Assembly: GCA_015680905.1 (NCBI GenBank)
Contig: CM027377.1
Span: 18,190,501-18,254,500, forward strand
DNA: 64,000 nt
DNA from: Coptis chinensis
Taxonomy: Eukaryota; Streptophyta; Magnoliopsida; Ranunculales; Ranunculaceae
Direction of reading: 5' to 3'
The notes below the pieces were generated by a model, which was given only the letters and a program-made list of their open reading frames with translations, was not told the DNA's origin and made no database searches. Positions 36,371-48,984 of this stretch are shown piece by piece (the first letter of the stretch is position 1; every line of letters begins with the position of its first letter). The position numbers and the translations under genes are program-made.

Positions 36371-37179
36371 TGGACTATAACCATGTTTAGCATCTATGGC
36401 AAGAAATGGATAGGAGATGTAGAAAAACCACCTGACCAAGCTTCCTATTTCTAGAATGGCATACATAAAACTTTTAACTCCATTAGTGGGGGGCTGATTT
36501 GGAGAATAGGAAAGGGAACCACCATCTCCATTCTGAAGGATCCATGGTTTAAGTGTCTAAATAAGCCTGTGACTCATGAAGAATTGGGTGTGGTGGATGA
36601 CTCTCTATCCAATCTCCATGTGTTAGACCTATTTTTTCCAGATGGGAGTGGCTGGGATTCAGCCAAACTTAACTACCACTTCCACCCTTACATAAGTCAG
36701 TTGATGCAGGAGATAGTTGTTAGACCTACTTCTGCCTCAGCTGATAAAATGATATGGGCTATGGAAAGGTTAGGGAAGCTTTCAGTCAAATTGGCATATG
36801 AGTTTCTAAAAAATAAGAACACTGACATAGGGCAAAGCTCTAGTATGAACTACAAAGCTATTAAACAGCTTTGGGCAACTCATCTACCTTCCTATATGTA
36901 GATATTTATATGGAAAGTTTACATGTATGTGCTGCCCCTGGGAGACAGGCTGGTTGAAAGGAATATGAAAGGGGACTTCACATGCCCTTTTTGCTATAGA
37001 GAACTTGAAACATCTGAGCATTTATTATTCACCTATGACTAGACTAAAGCAGTATGGTTTAGCTCGCAAGTGGGACTACGAATCAATCTCTTCCAGCAGA
37101 ACCAAAGCTTGAGGGAGAGACTAGACTTGTTCCTGTCTTGGTGTCACAGTAAGAATAGGGAATTATGTTTGGCTGGGAC
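36371..37179 (+). pseudogene. LINE ORF2: zf-RVT region
   Basis: It contains GGLIWRIGKGTTISILKDPW followed by KLSVKLAYEFLKN and the zinc-binding block CPFCYRELETSEHLLF, the zf-RVT module found after the polymerase in plant LINEs. Stops interrupt it at 36899 and 37040. It ends at the hAT insertion and resumes after 38456. Confidence 0.8.
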
Positions 37180-38448
37180 TAGGGGTGGGAATTTGGCCCT
37201 AACGACCCTAACCCGGCCCTGACCGACCCGACCCTAAGCCCTATAAAGCCCTCACAACTAAAGCCCTCACAGAGTTTAGGGGCCCGGCCCCTAATGCCTT
37301 CTTCTAGGGGCTAGGGCTAAGATTCTAAAACATAGGCCCAACCCTAATTCAGCCCTCATTAGCCTGACCCTAACCAAGCCCTAACCGGCCATGTTTCACA
37401 CTTTCACTATAAATACACATACCATAATTGTCCAACTCTTTGTTAAATATTTTCAATTAAAATAACATTGTCCTTTGTAATTTATCACTTACACCCAAGG
37501 ATACTTCCAATAACTTGTCTTATATAACAAAAACTTGTCAACTTAACAGCCATGAAGAACAATGAGCACTAGCCTAATAAAAAATAAGACTTTATTCTTT
37601 TGATCATCAAGTCAAAGTCCATAACTTATTATTCTCAATTTCTTTTCTCACTTATTTCTTATAAATTATATTTTTATTCACATCCAAGCCAAGTTTAAAA
37701 CTAAAGATTTCTTTCCACACCATTAAAGCAAAATACAGAGCAGACATTTGTAACATAGAAACCAAAAAACAACCTTTGTTAGAAAAATGACATTTGTAAT
37801 CTCAAACCTTTCTCCATCACTTGTTCAAAAGCCAATATTTTCATTTCTATATACAAAGCTTGAATCACTTTTAAATTAGAAAAAAGGTAATATTATATTT
37901 GTTTGAATCTATTATAGAAATAATTTATGGTATTACAAATAGTTTAACAACTTCCATGACCCTTAACCAAAACTATTATGTTTCTTCTTTATATCTATTA
38001 CTTCTTCCTTTAAAATGATAATATAATTATTTGTCTATGTATTTCAATTTAAAATGTAATTTTAGTGAGGTTTAAGTACAAGGAAGAACAAATTCGAACT
38101 CTCGATGTACTTGAGTTCATTAGATTGTGGATGTGCATTTTAAATTTTTGGACTTATACATGATTATTACTAGATTGGTTGGACTTTGAGTTTGTAGATT
38201 ATTGTATTTTTGTAATATAAATGAGTTTTAAAACCTGATGATGTAAAAAAAAAAAAATATATATAGGTCCCGGCCCTAAAGCCCCGCCTAAAGCCTTTAA
38301 AGAGGGCTTAGGGGTAGGGTAAGGCTTGAGGTTTAGACTTGTGACCGGCCAACCGACCCTATCGACTTTAGGGGCGGGCCGACTTTATTTGAAGGGCTTT
38401 AAATGTTTAGAGCATGGCTAGCCTGACCCGGCCCATTGCCCACCCCTA
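37180..38448. mobile_element. Non-autonomous hAT transposon in the LINE
   Basis: The termini TAGGGGTGGG and CCCACCCCTA are flanked by the exact 8-bp duplication GCTGGGAC at 37172-37179 and 38449-38456. Near both ends are GGCCCTAA/CCGGCCC-rich stretches (37197-37395 and 38268-38440). The 870-bp interior is AT-rich with no transposase. The target duplication length and ends are diagnostic of hAT. Confidence 0.92.
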
Positions 38449-38559
38449 GCTGGGACTCACATCATGTACCTGCTCCAGCACATATAGAGATCTAGAAATG
38501 AGGTCAAATTTGAAAGTAGGAAGGCAAATAGGGACCGTATCATCAGACAGAGCAAAGGG

Positions 38560-38927
38560 TTGGCAGACAAGTGCTTTGCTGCATTCAGAGAAGCTTTCTC
38601 AAACCCTCGAGATTCTATTAATTATGTCAATGACTTTATGGATAATATGTTTCTTGAAATTCCAAATGATAGTATTGTGATTAGATTTGATGCATCATTC
38701 AACAGGAATACAGGGTGGGCTGGAGCTGGAGCAAAGCAAGCAATAGTGAAGGGGATATAGCTGGAGCAGCAGTCATAAGATTCAGGGCTCAGAAGGTAGG
38801 GGAAGCAGAAATGGGTGCAGTTGAAGTGGCAGCTCTGTTGGCAAAACAGTTTGGATACAACAACTATGTTTTGGAGGGTGACAATTTGGAGGTGATGAAG
38901 GTGCTTCAAGGAACTGACTGTCTTTAG
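38560..38927 (+). pseudogene. LINE ORF2: C-terminal RNase H domain
   Basis: It continues the LINE after the hAT insertion. VIRFDASFNRNTGWAGAG carries the first acidic residue, AEMGAVEVAALLAKQF the glutamate, and VLEGDNLEV the second aspartate. This fits an RVT_3-type RNase H as found at the end of some plant L1 ORF2 proteins. One frame change occurs near 38750. The 3' part to 39115 retains ADLLAKWANHQ-like sequence with stops, then the 3' UTR. Confidence 0.8.
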
Positions 38928-39170
38928 ACCCTGGATATATTGAAGACTTCTATTTTCTCTGGTGTTATAGAGTTTAGCTCATGTACTTTTAATTGGATTA
39001 GTAGGATTTTAAATAGGGATGCAGACTTACTAGCTAAATGGGCTAACCATCAGCTGGATAGGTCGGTTCTTCCGAAGTGTATGATTGACGCTGTTTGTGT
39101 TCCAGTTCACCTTTAGGTGGTTAAATATAATCTAAGTAGTATTACAACAAAAAAAAACTCTACTTTCTTC

Positions 39171-40235
39171 TTCAGCTCTTGGGTGTGTAACTTGTGAACT
39201 CTAAAACCAAGATAAGACCTCGGATAACAAGACAACCAGTACAAAACATGGATCGAAACAATGGGATTGATATCATAACTGGAGGTTAAATGCAAATGAT
39301 GATTACTCACATGACGGCACGTGGCCCGTTTACCGTCTCCACTCTCCAACACTGAAACACAAAAGCCCTTAACACTTACTTACTGAAGCATGAAACCCTG
39401 CACTCTCAATTATATCCGCACGTGACACGAGTCCACGCTCTTGTGTGTCTGTAATAACGCAGTACGGATTAAAGTTGGTGTTTCATTATTGAGCACTGTT
39501 AATTTGTCGGGATCTTCACCATGGATAGCGCGAAGATAATGCTTGATTCCTGATATCAAAAGTACAACTTTCTGAATTTAATGTGCTTTATCCACACTGT
39601 TTGACCAATTGAAACTCAATCTTGTTTTGGCCCAGAATCAACTACCGAGTTATTGTTCCAATTCTGTATGTATTTTATTTCTCTATGGCTGTTCAATAGA
39701 CGTTGTGGATGAACTCGTGATCAGATAATCAAGTTCATCCGATAAATCGATCAATCATCCCAGGAAGTGACATCCATGTGTTAAAGCATGAATCGGAATG
39801 CACTGGATCATCAAAATTAGGGAAAATATGGAAGAACATGATGGGGAATTTTTTTGAAAAAAAGGAAACTTAATAAACAAAAGTAGCGTGGAGTTTTGAC
39901 TCACAATAGAAATGACGTGCTTACAACTCCACTTACAAGAAATTTGACCTTGGAAGAGAAGAAAATTGAATAGTCTTTTCTCCACTACTTAATATTTAAA
40001 TAAACCTTAAATTAAGTAATGCGTGTATCTGAAGTGAATGTACGATCGTCTACTTGCTTCTTGGAAGGAATGTTTGTCGCTTAATGCACTCCACTTTCAT
40101 GTTAATGGTCTGCCACTCCCACTGCTAACCTGAGACAATGTTAATTCTATAACAATCTGTTTGAGCGCGCATATTATATGTTTTATTATTACAGGCAGTG
40201 AATCTCAAGAACAAAACTGCCGAAAATGTAATTCT
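39171..40235. other. Intergenic DNA
   Basis: No gene or named repeat is supported. Sequence similar to ordinary AT-rich intergenic DNA continues up to the start of the palindrome-carrying element. Confidence 0.5.
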
Positions 40236-40237
40236 CA

Positions 40238-41530
40238 ATGACACTTTTTTTTTTTTGTATAACTCATAAGGACCGGGTAGATGAAAAGTCAATTATACCC
40301 TTGACGCAAAATAAAAAATAGATCGGATAGATGAAATGTCAAATATACCCCTGACGCGAAATAATTAACGGCCCGGCCCAGACGAAACGACCTAATCCTA
40401 CCTATATTAATATCCGTTTCTCCCAAGATGCTCATAGTGAGCCACATCAAGAAAGTTTTAAAAGCAAATTCCTATTTGAAAAATAATTACTTGCCTTCTT
40501 ACCAAACTAACCCCGAATTTGGCGCTCTCTAATTTAATATAAATTAAAATTGTCCTTTCATGTGTTATGCTAAAACAAAAACAAAGCTAACGATTATTTC
40601 ATTATTTCATACGATAGGATAAAAAATACAAATTATTAGATTAGTTAATTGATATGTATTAGTTATTGATATGGATATGGATTGGATATGTATTAGTTAA
40701 TATATATAGAAATTAGTTAATAGATATGGATATGGAATGATTGGATATGGATATGAAGCTTCCCTTAAATATCCACTAGTGTATTTAATATGAACAATTA
40801 TTGTTCATACTTTTAAGTAGGTGTGAACACTCATTATTCATACTCCCAATTACAAACATTAGCTATGAACAATGATCCAATAGGTATGAAGATCGGTTAT
40901 ATGAAAACCTATTCAAAGTATGAAAAATCACTGTTCATACATCAAAAGTGTTCATACATCAAACATAAACAATCATTATTCATGACTACTTTTTATTTTT
41001 TTTCAATTGGTAGGTATGAACATTGATTGTTCATAGTTGTTGGGTATGAACATTGATTGGGTATGAATATTCAATGTTCATAGTCCTTTGGGTATGAACA
41101 TTCAATGTTCATAATCCTTTGTCCTTTGGGTATGCATATTCAATGTTCATAGTCTTTGGGTATGAACATTGAATGTTCATAGTCCTTTTGGTATGAACAT
41201 TCAATGTTCATACATCAATATATTGTATAAGGTACATTCATCTATTTGGATATGAACAATCATTGTTCATACACCAGCAGAAGATATGAACACTCATTGT
41301 TCATAGTAAAATGACAGAAAGGGTAAAATTGGAAAATATTTATTTTAAATTTGGGTCATTTGTCCTTGAAGGTTATTTTCACGGAAGGGTATAACTGGCA
41401 TTTAAAAAAAATATAAAAAGGCGGGGCCAACTTATTTTGTCCTTGAGGGTTACTAATTTTGAAATAGTGAGTTCGTGAGTTACTTTTTCCCAAAATTTGT
41501 CCTTGTGAGTTACTCACAAAAAACCGTGTC
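40238..41530. mobile_element. Candidate non-autonomous DNA element carrying a palindrome array
   Basis: Inverted ends of about 35 bp: left GACACTTTTTTTTTTTTTGT then ATAACTCATAAGGAC; right, reversed, GACACGGTTTTTTGTGAG then TAACTCACAAGGAC. No target duplication could be confirmed. Internal GGGTATA/TATACCC motifs near both ends are also inverted. No coding. Confidence 0.55.
40790..41305. repeat. Array of about 12 near-palindromes TATGAACATT-N-AATGTTCATA
   Basis: Units occur near 40793, 40820, 40918, 41016, 41060, 41092, 41130, 41160, 41191, 41250 and 41284, plus partial ones. Many are separated by a TAGTCCTTTGGG spacer. Each is a 21-bp near-perfect palindrome with a single central base; AACAATCATTGTTC and AACACTCATTGTTC variants also occur. 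Confidence 0.85.
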
Positions 41531-41803
41531 CCCTAGACTTCATTTTCCCCAAAATTGGGCCTTGGGACCAATTTCTTGTTATTATTAACACTAGATTAGA
41601 TGTTACACATAATCTTTCCTTGTTAATTACTCGGATGTTATTAAGTGTGGATGCGCTTTCCGATAGTTGAGCTAGCTTCGACATAATTAAACTACAATTG
41701 TCCTATAATTTAGGATAACACCAATTATTATTCTAGAAAAACTACTAATATATGGGAAAATGTTGGACCGATATCTTAAGATGCATTAGAAAATCAAAGG
41801 TCC
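41531..41803. other. Intergenic DNA between two DNA elements
   Basis: A short AT-rich stretch with no recognisable feature. Confidence 0.5.
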
Positions 41804-41811
41804 AATATATC

Positions 41812-42380
41812 CAATGTTCTAAAAGACGCTAGGCGGTAGTCGGGCGGTGGGTGGGCGCCTAGGCTTTCTATGCAGCACCTAGACGAGCTAGGCGTTAGGC
41901 GGGGTATTTTTCCTAATATATATTATAATATATAGTCGTGCACACACCATACTACAAGAAGTGAAGAAATCAAACATTTATCATAATTCAAAAAAATAAA
42001 CACAAACAAAATTATTTATTATAAAAAGGCGTAACAGTTGAATAATGTGACAAGTGATTTGGTCGAGTTGAATAGGGAGACCAAAGAGACTTAACACATT
42101 CTCTTTCTTATAGTGACATAAAATTTATATTGGGCTCTAGTCTTCTAAACTCCTTTCAAATGTTATGCCTTTATGGGCCTTTTATTTTTGACATTTAATT
42201 ATTTTTTGAAAAAAAATAAAAAAATAAAAATTGAGTCGATTAGACCGCCTAGCCCAACTAATTAATTGGACCTCCTAGATTGCTTTTTAAACCAACTTAG
42301 GCCTAGGCGAGTCGGTTGGGCACCTGCTAGAGCCTAAAGACCGCCTAGGCGGCTGGCCTAGACCGATTTTTAGAACACTG
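41812..42380. mobile_element. hAT-type MITE with 8-bp target duplication
   Basis: The termini CAATGTTCTAAAA and (reversed) CAGTGTTCTAAAA are flanked by AATATATC at 41804-41811 and 42381-42388. Subterminal GCCTAGGCGG-type motifs occur at both ends. At 569 bp it has no coding capacity. Confidence 0.9.
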
Positions 42381-42388
42381 AATATATC

Positions 42389-42985
42389 AGTGGATGCTGA
42401 TATTCTAGGCCAAGGAATTATGTGCTAACAACCCTAATGGATGGCTTTACAGGGTATATCCGTAGATGTGATAGATGTTTTGTTCAAAGAGCAAAAGAAG
42501 TAGTGACCGGTTATTAGAGAAAAGGGGGGAAAACTAAAAACAAAATAAGATAATAATAAAAAATAATAATGTAATGACAGTTGGTTCTAATAAGTTTGTA
42601 TTTAGAAGGATATGATTTGTCATTCAGAAAGGGACTTGCAGCGCAACTTGTTGCACGCTTGTCTTAATCATTTGTAAAACTCATTATCATTATCAATGGT
42701 AAGTTCTCCTTATTCCCAAGCTTCTTTGTTTGAACCATATCTATGACCAATACCATAAATCTGTCAAGTATCAACCGTGAATTTTTGAAAATTTAGAATT
42801 TTCGTCAATATTTCAAAATCCCTTCAATTTAATTACAAGAACTGATGAATTGAAAAGAAAATGAAAAAATTAAGCCAAACAAACAAAAATAGCTTTCTTT
42901 GTACCCTACTAGTTACTCACTCACTCTCTCTCTCAATATAAACAAAAAGATAAAAAGAAAAACAAACAACATAATATGCAGGTAT
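42389..42985. other. Intergenic DNA
   Basis: AT-rich, with A-rich and CTCTCTCTCTC-type tracts near 42923. Nothing codes here. Confidence 0.5.
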
Positions 42986-42991
42986 TATTAG

Positions 42992-43216
42992 GAACCTTAG
43001 GTTGTGTTTGTTTACTGGCAAACCCCTAGTGGGAAAATATTAGATTTGCTAGTGTTTTTCCACTAGAGTTTTGCCAGGCTAATTTATAGTGGGAAATTTT
43101 CAATTTGCCAGTGTTTGTTTGCAAAAATGTATAATGGGAAAATATTAGATTTGCCTGTTTTGCCGGTGTTTGTTTACATGGTTTTTTTTCCCATGGCAAA
43201 TAATATTTCAACTTTT

Positions 43217-43250
<34 letters not shown>

Positions 43251-45082
43251 CAAACTCAATGAAGTATAGAAAAAGCAAAAAATAAAATACAAAATAAATA
43301 AAATTAAAGACAATACAACTCAACATTAATAGTACTTATAGTATGTCTTCTCAAACTTGGTCCAAATGTCGTTACAAGTACTAGTAAGAACATAGAAAAG
43401 TTAACGGAATTAAAAAGTTGCAAATAAAAAATAAAAAATAAAAAATGCAGCATGCAAGTCAACATATATTACAAGTGTTAAGTAGGTACAAACAATCACA
43501 GTCACACTATCACACTATCACACACATATCAAGCAACATAGCAGGCAGCATCAGCACAACAACAACATTATCAACATCAGCACAACAACAGCATCAGCAT
43601 TAACATCAGCACAGTAGTAGCAACAGCCAAGTAGCATCACCCAACAATACCGAGAAACAACATCAGGCAGTCACCACCACACCACTAGTCTAGCACACTC
43701 AATACACACACCACCAGTCCAACACACACACAACACACTACCACCACCACCTACCAGCACACACACACACATGCAACAACAACACCACCACCACAAACAC
43801 ACACATACACACACTACCACCACCACCTGCCAGCACACACTCACATACACTACACAACATACACACAATAAAACATCTTCCATAATATATATCCCAAAGA
43901 TCAATAAAGTAATATCTGAAAGAAATTTAGTACCACATTATCAGTTAATCACCACAATATCCAAAATAAACTTAGTAATACTCAAAACATAAACAAGTAA
44001 CAAGTTCGCCTCAAAGCCCTGTTTAGTGTACATTCCTAACCAAACAAGAAAAAATATCAATTTATAATAGAATAGAAGAAACCAATCCTTTGAGTCATCA
44101 AAAATTCAAAACAAGCATGCGATGTATATACCATGAGATAAGCTATTAAATGAGGTTGTGTGTAAGAGAATATAGTTGCTATCTAGCATAGTGAACTCAC
44201 AGATACTGGGGTGACTAGCAGTTCAATCAGGCAATTGCAACATAACTTTCTCAAACTAACTAAAAATCCCAGTAGAATGCTAGAACATACATTATCTAAA
44301 TAATGATAATCTCTATCCACTAATCATGACCATTTGGTATCTACTAATAAACATCGAACAACCGCAAAAGAATGTTGAAGCACTCATAACAAATTACATA
44401 AAAAGTTCGACCAATTTAAATACACTTAATACTTATTTTTCAGTCCAAATAGTAACAAATCAAATAATCTATAAGCTACAAATCCAGATCCTATTTGTTA
44501 AGTTCGTCTAACTATCTAACCAGAACACATTACATCAACTTTTCAACATTTCAGTCGCTAGTGCACTTTGTTTTCATCTTTAGCAATACAAACATATAGA
44601 TCTCTATGTACAAAAAAATCTCAATTTAACCATATAAATTTATTTACATTCCAAAGACAAGCAATCTAAAAGTCATCAACAAATAAATTGCAATTTAAAC
44701 ATATAAATTTCAAAATCCAACACACATTTCCTCAAATCAACTTACAACGTGAACAACAAAGCTTCTATGATAATTGGGTTTGGAAATGAGACGAGAAGAT
44801 TTGACAGATTGAAAAGGTTTACAAAGTCCATTAAAACGGGTTTGTGAATGATTGAAAGATTTGGGAGATTTGTAGGAAAAAGAAGAAGGGTTTGGAGAGA
44901 AAGAGTTGATTTTAGAATTGCAACAAAGAGGAGAGTGAGAGAATAGAGGAAGCCGACAGTTTACCTACTCGAGGGAGTGGTGAGAGAGATGAGAGGAGAG
45001 TGAGAGATGGTGGCAAATTTTCTTGCCCTAGTGAGAAAATTACCCCTATTTTCCCACTGGCAAAAAGATTTGGGTTGGGGGT
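42992..45082. mobile_element. Candidate non-autonomous DNA element (TTTGCCAGTGGGAAAATA ends)
   Basis: The left end has several units of TTTGCCAGTG and GTGGGAAAATATTAG (42993-43190). The right end, reversed, reads TTTTTGCCAGTGGGAAAATA followed by CACTAGGGCAAGAAAAT (about 45070-45000). These inverted ends suggest one 2.1 kb element of Harbinger or related type, but the terminal bases and target duplication are not certain. The interior holds a 31-base T run (43220-43250), CAACAACATCAGCA repeats, and a CAC-rich microsatellite. No transposase was found. Confidence 0.5.
43500..43870. repeat. (CA)n / (CAC)n low-complexity tract
   Basis: Long runs of CAC, CACACA and CAACAAC units. The His/Thr-rich and Cys/Val-rich frames through it are artefacts of the repeat. 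Confidence 0.85.
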
Positions 45083-45088
45083 AAGACA

Positions 45089-45451
45089 TAGCCAGGGAAA
45101 CTAGGTAAGACATAGATACGACGCGAATTTTAGGGACACACAAAGAAAGCCTTAGTTAATATAATTATGGTAATATGTTGGTTAATGATATATATTTAGA
45201 TAGATGATTGTATATGGTTTGGCAGAAGGGTGGGTCAAACTAATTACTTGTGCAGAGACGACTCACTCTGTAATTGAGCATGAAATGAGGTAAGTATGGA
45301 ATATGCTTGGCTGGTTATAGTTTAGTTAGAACCTAAGGCGCCTCGTGGAGGAACTAAATGCCTTTTTATTATGCGTATGGTTTGTTGTGTGGTTAGTGGC
45401 AAGTTAAGGCGCCTCAGTGGAGGAACTACCTGCCTTAATTATTGTACTTAA
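45089..45451 (-). mobile_element. Partial LTR, second copy of the 10 kb LTR (left piece)
   Basis: It is the reverse complement of about 10705-10434 of the solo LTR. Shared segments include GGGACACACAAAGAAAGCC, GGTAATATGTTGGTTAATGA and the GGAGGAACTA units. It is split by the CACTA insertion and continues at 52074. Confidence 0.85.
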
Positions 45452-46371
45452 CACTACAAGAATATCGAGTATTCGCCACGGTCATGAGCTGTGGCAAAAG
45501 ACCTTTAGCCACGACTTATAGCTGTTGCAGGACCGTAGCCAATGCGCCTGTGGCTAATATTTGGCCACAGCTAAAGACCGTGGGTATAGCTTCATTTTTG
45601 GCCACGGATATAAACCGTTACAAGGGCCGTGGTCAATGTCTCCTTTTGCCACAGCACTAAACCGTAGCCATTCCTCACACGACCCATGCCCAATGTCTTT
45701 TGTGGACTGGGATCTATAATTTGGCAACAGGTTTAGGCCGTGGCAAATGTCTTTTGTGGAGTGTATCTAAAATTTCACCACAGTTTATGGTCGTGGCAAA
45801 TGTCTTTTGTTGGATAAAAAAAATTGATTCTAGCACCATACAAAATTCATACAATTCGCATCACCTGCAGTTCATACAAAATTCTATCATTCCAATCAAA
45901 CCCACAAGAATCTTAATTATCCACAATTCAATATTTCATACTCAATATGTACTTGGCATAAGGTTTTTTTTTACAACATAGATCCCATTAGGTATCCTAA
46001 CTTACATAAAAGAACAAATATAACACTCTTTAAAAATTTAAACACTATTTAGAATGACTCTTAAGAAAAATGAAAACATCATCGTATATAGTGCCTAAAC
46101 TCGACAAACGATATTCCTCATTTGTACCTCTTCATGATCCTGCCTTAGAGTAGGCTTTGAAGATATTTCTACAATATTTAAAAGCAATCATTAGAAATGA
46201 AAATCATCTAATATAGCAAATATCAAATGAAGGGAGAAAGTACTAACCATTACATATGGAATGTTGTTCTAATTAATCCCTGCCAAAGTCTACATCATAA
46301 TAGTATTCTTTTAAATGCCTAAAGGTCTACACAATAGTATACATTTATCCCATATAATCATGTAAAGGAAC

Positions 46372-47250
46372 TCACCATGTATATAGAATTCGTTCCAAGG
46401 ATTTCTGAACCTCCAATTGCTGAAAGAAAGTAACATCCGGTACAGTCCTAGGGCAATTGACAACAATCTGAACAGCTAGCCAAACCAAACATCGCAGAAC
46501 ACCGCGTGTGTCAATCATCTCATCTTGAACAAAATGTGAAAATAAGTTACGTAACGTTAAACGACAGAGCACCTGGCGGAGCATGTTGATCTCCTCAGTT
46601 GAAGTCCATCACCACAAAACCTCAAGTTTCTCAGTTTTCATCTTTCACTTATAGTTGTTGTTTTTCTTAAGATGGTGCAGGAACAAAGGTGCAAATCATC
46701 TTTGTGACCATTGCGATCACACTACTAGTCCTATCTTGGTTCATTGTGAAATTGCTCATGCAGCATTTACACAGTTGGAGATGCTCGTGGTGGACCTTTA
46801 ACATCGTGTAAGTCGGCTTCTGGGGAAAAAGGTTCAGGGCTGGTGATGTACTTGGTAAGTTTGATCTTTGGTAGCTAAACGATCCAGCTGAGTCTCCCAG
46901 AACTTGTAGCACCACCCGGCATTATGTTTGTCCCCTGCCAAAATATGTGAAATATGTCATAAAAACTAATAATATATTTCTTTTGTTGTTCGTCTTCATT
47001 AATCAGCACTTTTTGATGACAGTCCCACATAAGTAGTGTGATGGGGATAATAATTGTATAACAAGATGAACCCACAAATTCTCAGGAAGCAGTAACCCTA
47101 AAGTATTTCAAAAGATGTTTGAATGTCCAAACCTGTTCTTTCTCAAAAAGAGAGTGCTGCAACCCATCAAGAGCATTTTCCTTTGCTTCTAATAATCGAT
47201 TAACGTCCTCAATGCTCTCTCGAAGTCTGAAATGAGAATTTAATTGTTGG
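46372..47250 (-). pseudogene. Unrecognised captured gene fragment(s)
   Basis: Minus-strand frames resembling real protein: RLRESIEDVNRLLEAKENAL (about 47230-47140, predicted coiled coil, followed by GT of a possible donor), HNAGWCYKFWETQLDRLATK (about 46905-46850), and LFSHFVQDEMIDTRGVLRCL with CPRTVPDVTFFQQLEVQKSL (46584-46372). Splice-like borders separate them. I cannot name the source gene, and whether all pieces come from one gene is unknown. They lie inside the CACTA element and probably continue the exons at 48985-49860. Confidence 0.45.
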
Positions 47251-47759
47251 AAATCAGAGAACTACCGAAGGTGAATGTGAATATGTAAAACAGTTGAACT
47301 CAAACAAAGATTACCAACGATAATTACATAAGTAGATGAAACAGACCGACTAAGAAAGCAAAACAACGGCAAAGCCAAGGTAAGGATCCCTAAATCCCAT
47401 TAGCCTGACCAAACCATGTTTCCATATTTAATAAAGAGTAAAATCCCTTGAATTCTTCCAGGTCTTTGATGGAAATGACAATGTCAGCAAGTCCCTTGCT
47501 TACACTCAAAATGATCATTGTCTCTTTCCGATCATATTCCAGAAATGACAAAGAAAAATGATATTCTTTATTCTTATTATATCGTCAACAAATGAACCCA
47601 ATATCTACCCAGATGAGTTTGATCCCAAGTAGTATACATTACTTACATCCTTAAAACATGCTAAAACTACACATGAAACAATTATTACAGATAGCTTTGG
47701 TAGTAACTTCAGTATAAGATTCAGATGCTCTTGGTGAATGCAACGGGTTGTAATATTGA

Positions 47760-47785
47760 TCCCAGAAAAAAAAAAAAAAAAAAAG
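47760..47785. repeat. Poly-A tract within the CACTA element
   Basis: A run of about 20 A residues beside the plantacyanin exon. It may reflect slippage and is not otherwise informative. Confidence 0.6.
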
Positions 47786-47970
47786 GGCGATATTGACCAT
47801 ATTCACATAAAAACATTTTAGTTTTTTGTTTTTTAGCACTTTAATTTTATTATTATAATAAGATGAAATCAAACTTACTTCGGGGGAACTGCATGCGGAA
47901 AATGCTCTTTTGTGTGTCTTGACTCATTTAGATTAAAATTCACATACATGCTAAAGCGTGTGTTCATGGT

Positions 47971-48165
47971 GTAATTTTCAAGTACAACCCTTCATTCCAT
48001 AACGTGGTTGCCGTTGACCCGAGGAGCTACAACACATGTCGGATTCCAAGGGGTGCAAAAGTGCTTAAGAGTGGGACTGATCGGATCAGATTGGCAAAGG
48101 GTCCCAACTCTTTTATCTGCAATTATACTGGGCATTGTGAGTCTGGGATGAAGATCCTTTATTAA
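47971..48165 (+). pseudogene. Captured plantacyanin (basic blue protein) exon
   Basis: The frame starts VIFKYNPSFHNVVAVDP and continues with NTCRIPRGAKVL, IRLAKGPNSFICNYTGHCES and GMKI, ending at TAA after 64 codons. This is the second half of the phytocyanin domain, with the copper ligands His (in FHNVV), Cys (in FICNY), His (in TGHC) and Met (in GMKI) all present. Plantacyanins are small secreted blue copper proteins. The first exon, with signal peptide, is not found upstream. The piece lies in a CACTA element next to kinase exons on the opposite strand, so it is taken to be a transduplicated fragment. Its frame has no stop or shift, which is notable. Expression is unknown. Confidence 0.85.
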
Positions 48166-48329
48166 TGCAATATGAGTGAAGTTTCAAGTCTGTACTTTAT
48201 ATAGCTCTATTAGTTATTATTACTCTTGAAACAAGCACCACGAAGTTTTCATAGAATGAGACCTGATGTAACGGGAGTGACTATAAAGTAAATAAATTAG
48301 AGCTTCTATCATTTTTCCATGGTACTCAC

Positions 48330-48965
<636 letters not shown>

Positions 48966-48984
48966 ATAACTTTTCAATAAATTT

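Larger units (their letters stand above)
31701..39155 (+). mobile_element. LINE (plant L1-type) with target-site duplication
   Basis: Flanked by ACTCTACTTTCTTC at 31687-31700 and again at 39157-39170, just after an A run, so both boundaries are visible. It contains ORF1 (DUF4283 plus zinc knuckle), then ORF2 with endonuclease, reverse transcriptase, zf-RVT and RNase H regions. It is interrupted by a hAT element (37180-38448) and carries several stops plus an internal deletion. The visible duplication suggests a moderately young insertion. Confidence 0.9.

Noticed and set aside
43500..43870. CRISPR-like spaced repeats
   Set aside because: The units are simple-sequence repeats without constant spacers, and the genome is a plant's.
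43671..43992. Cys/Val-rich and His/Thr-rich open frames
   Set aside because: They are produced by the (CA)n/(CAC)n repeat tract and have no domain content.
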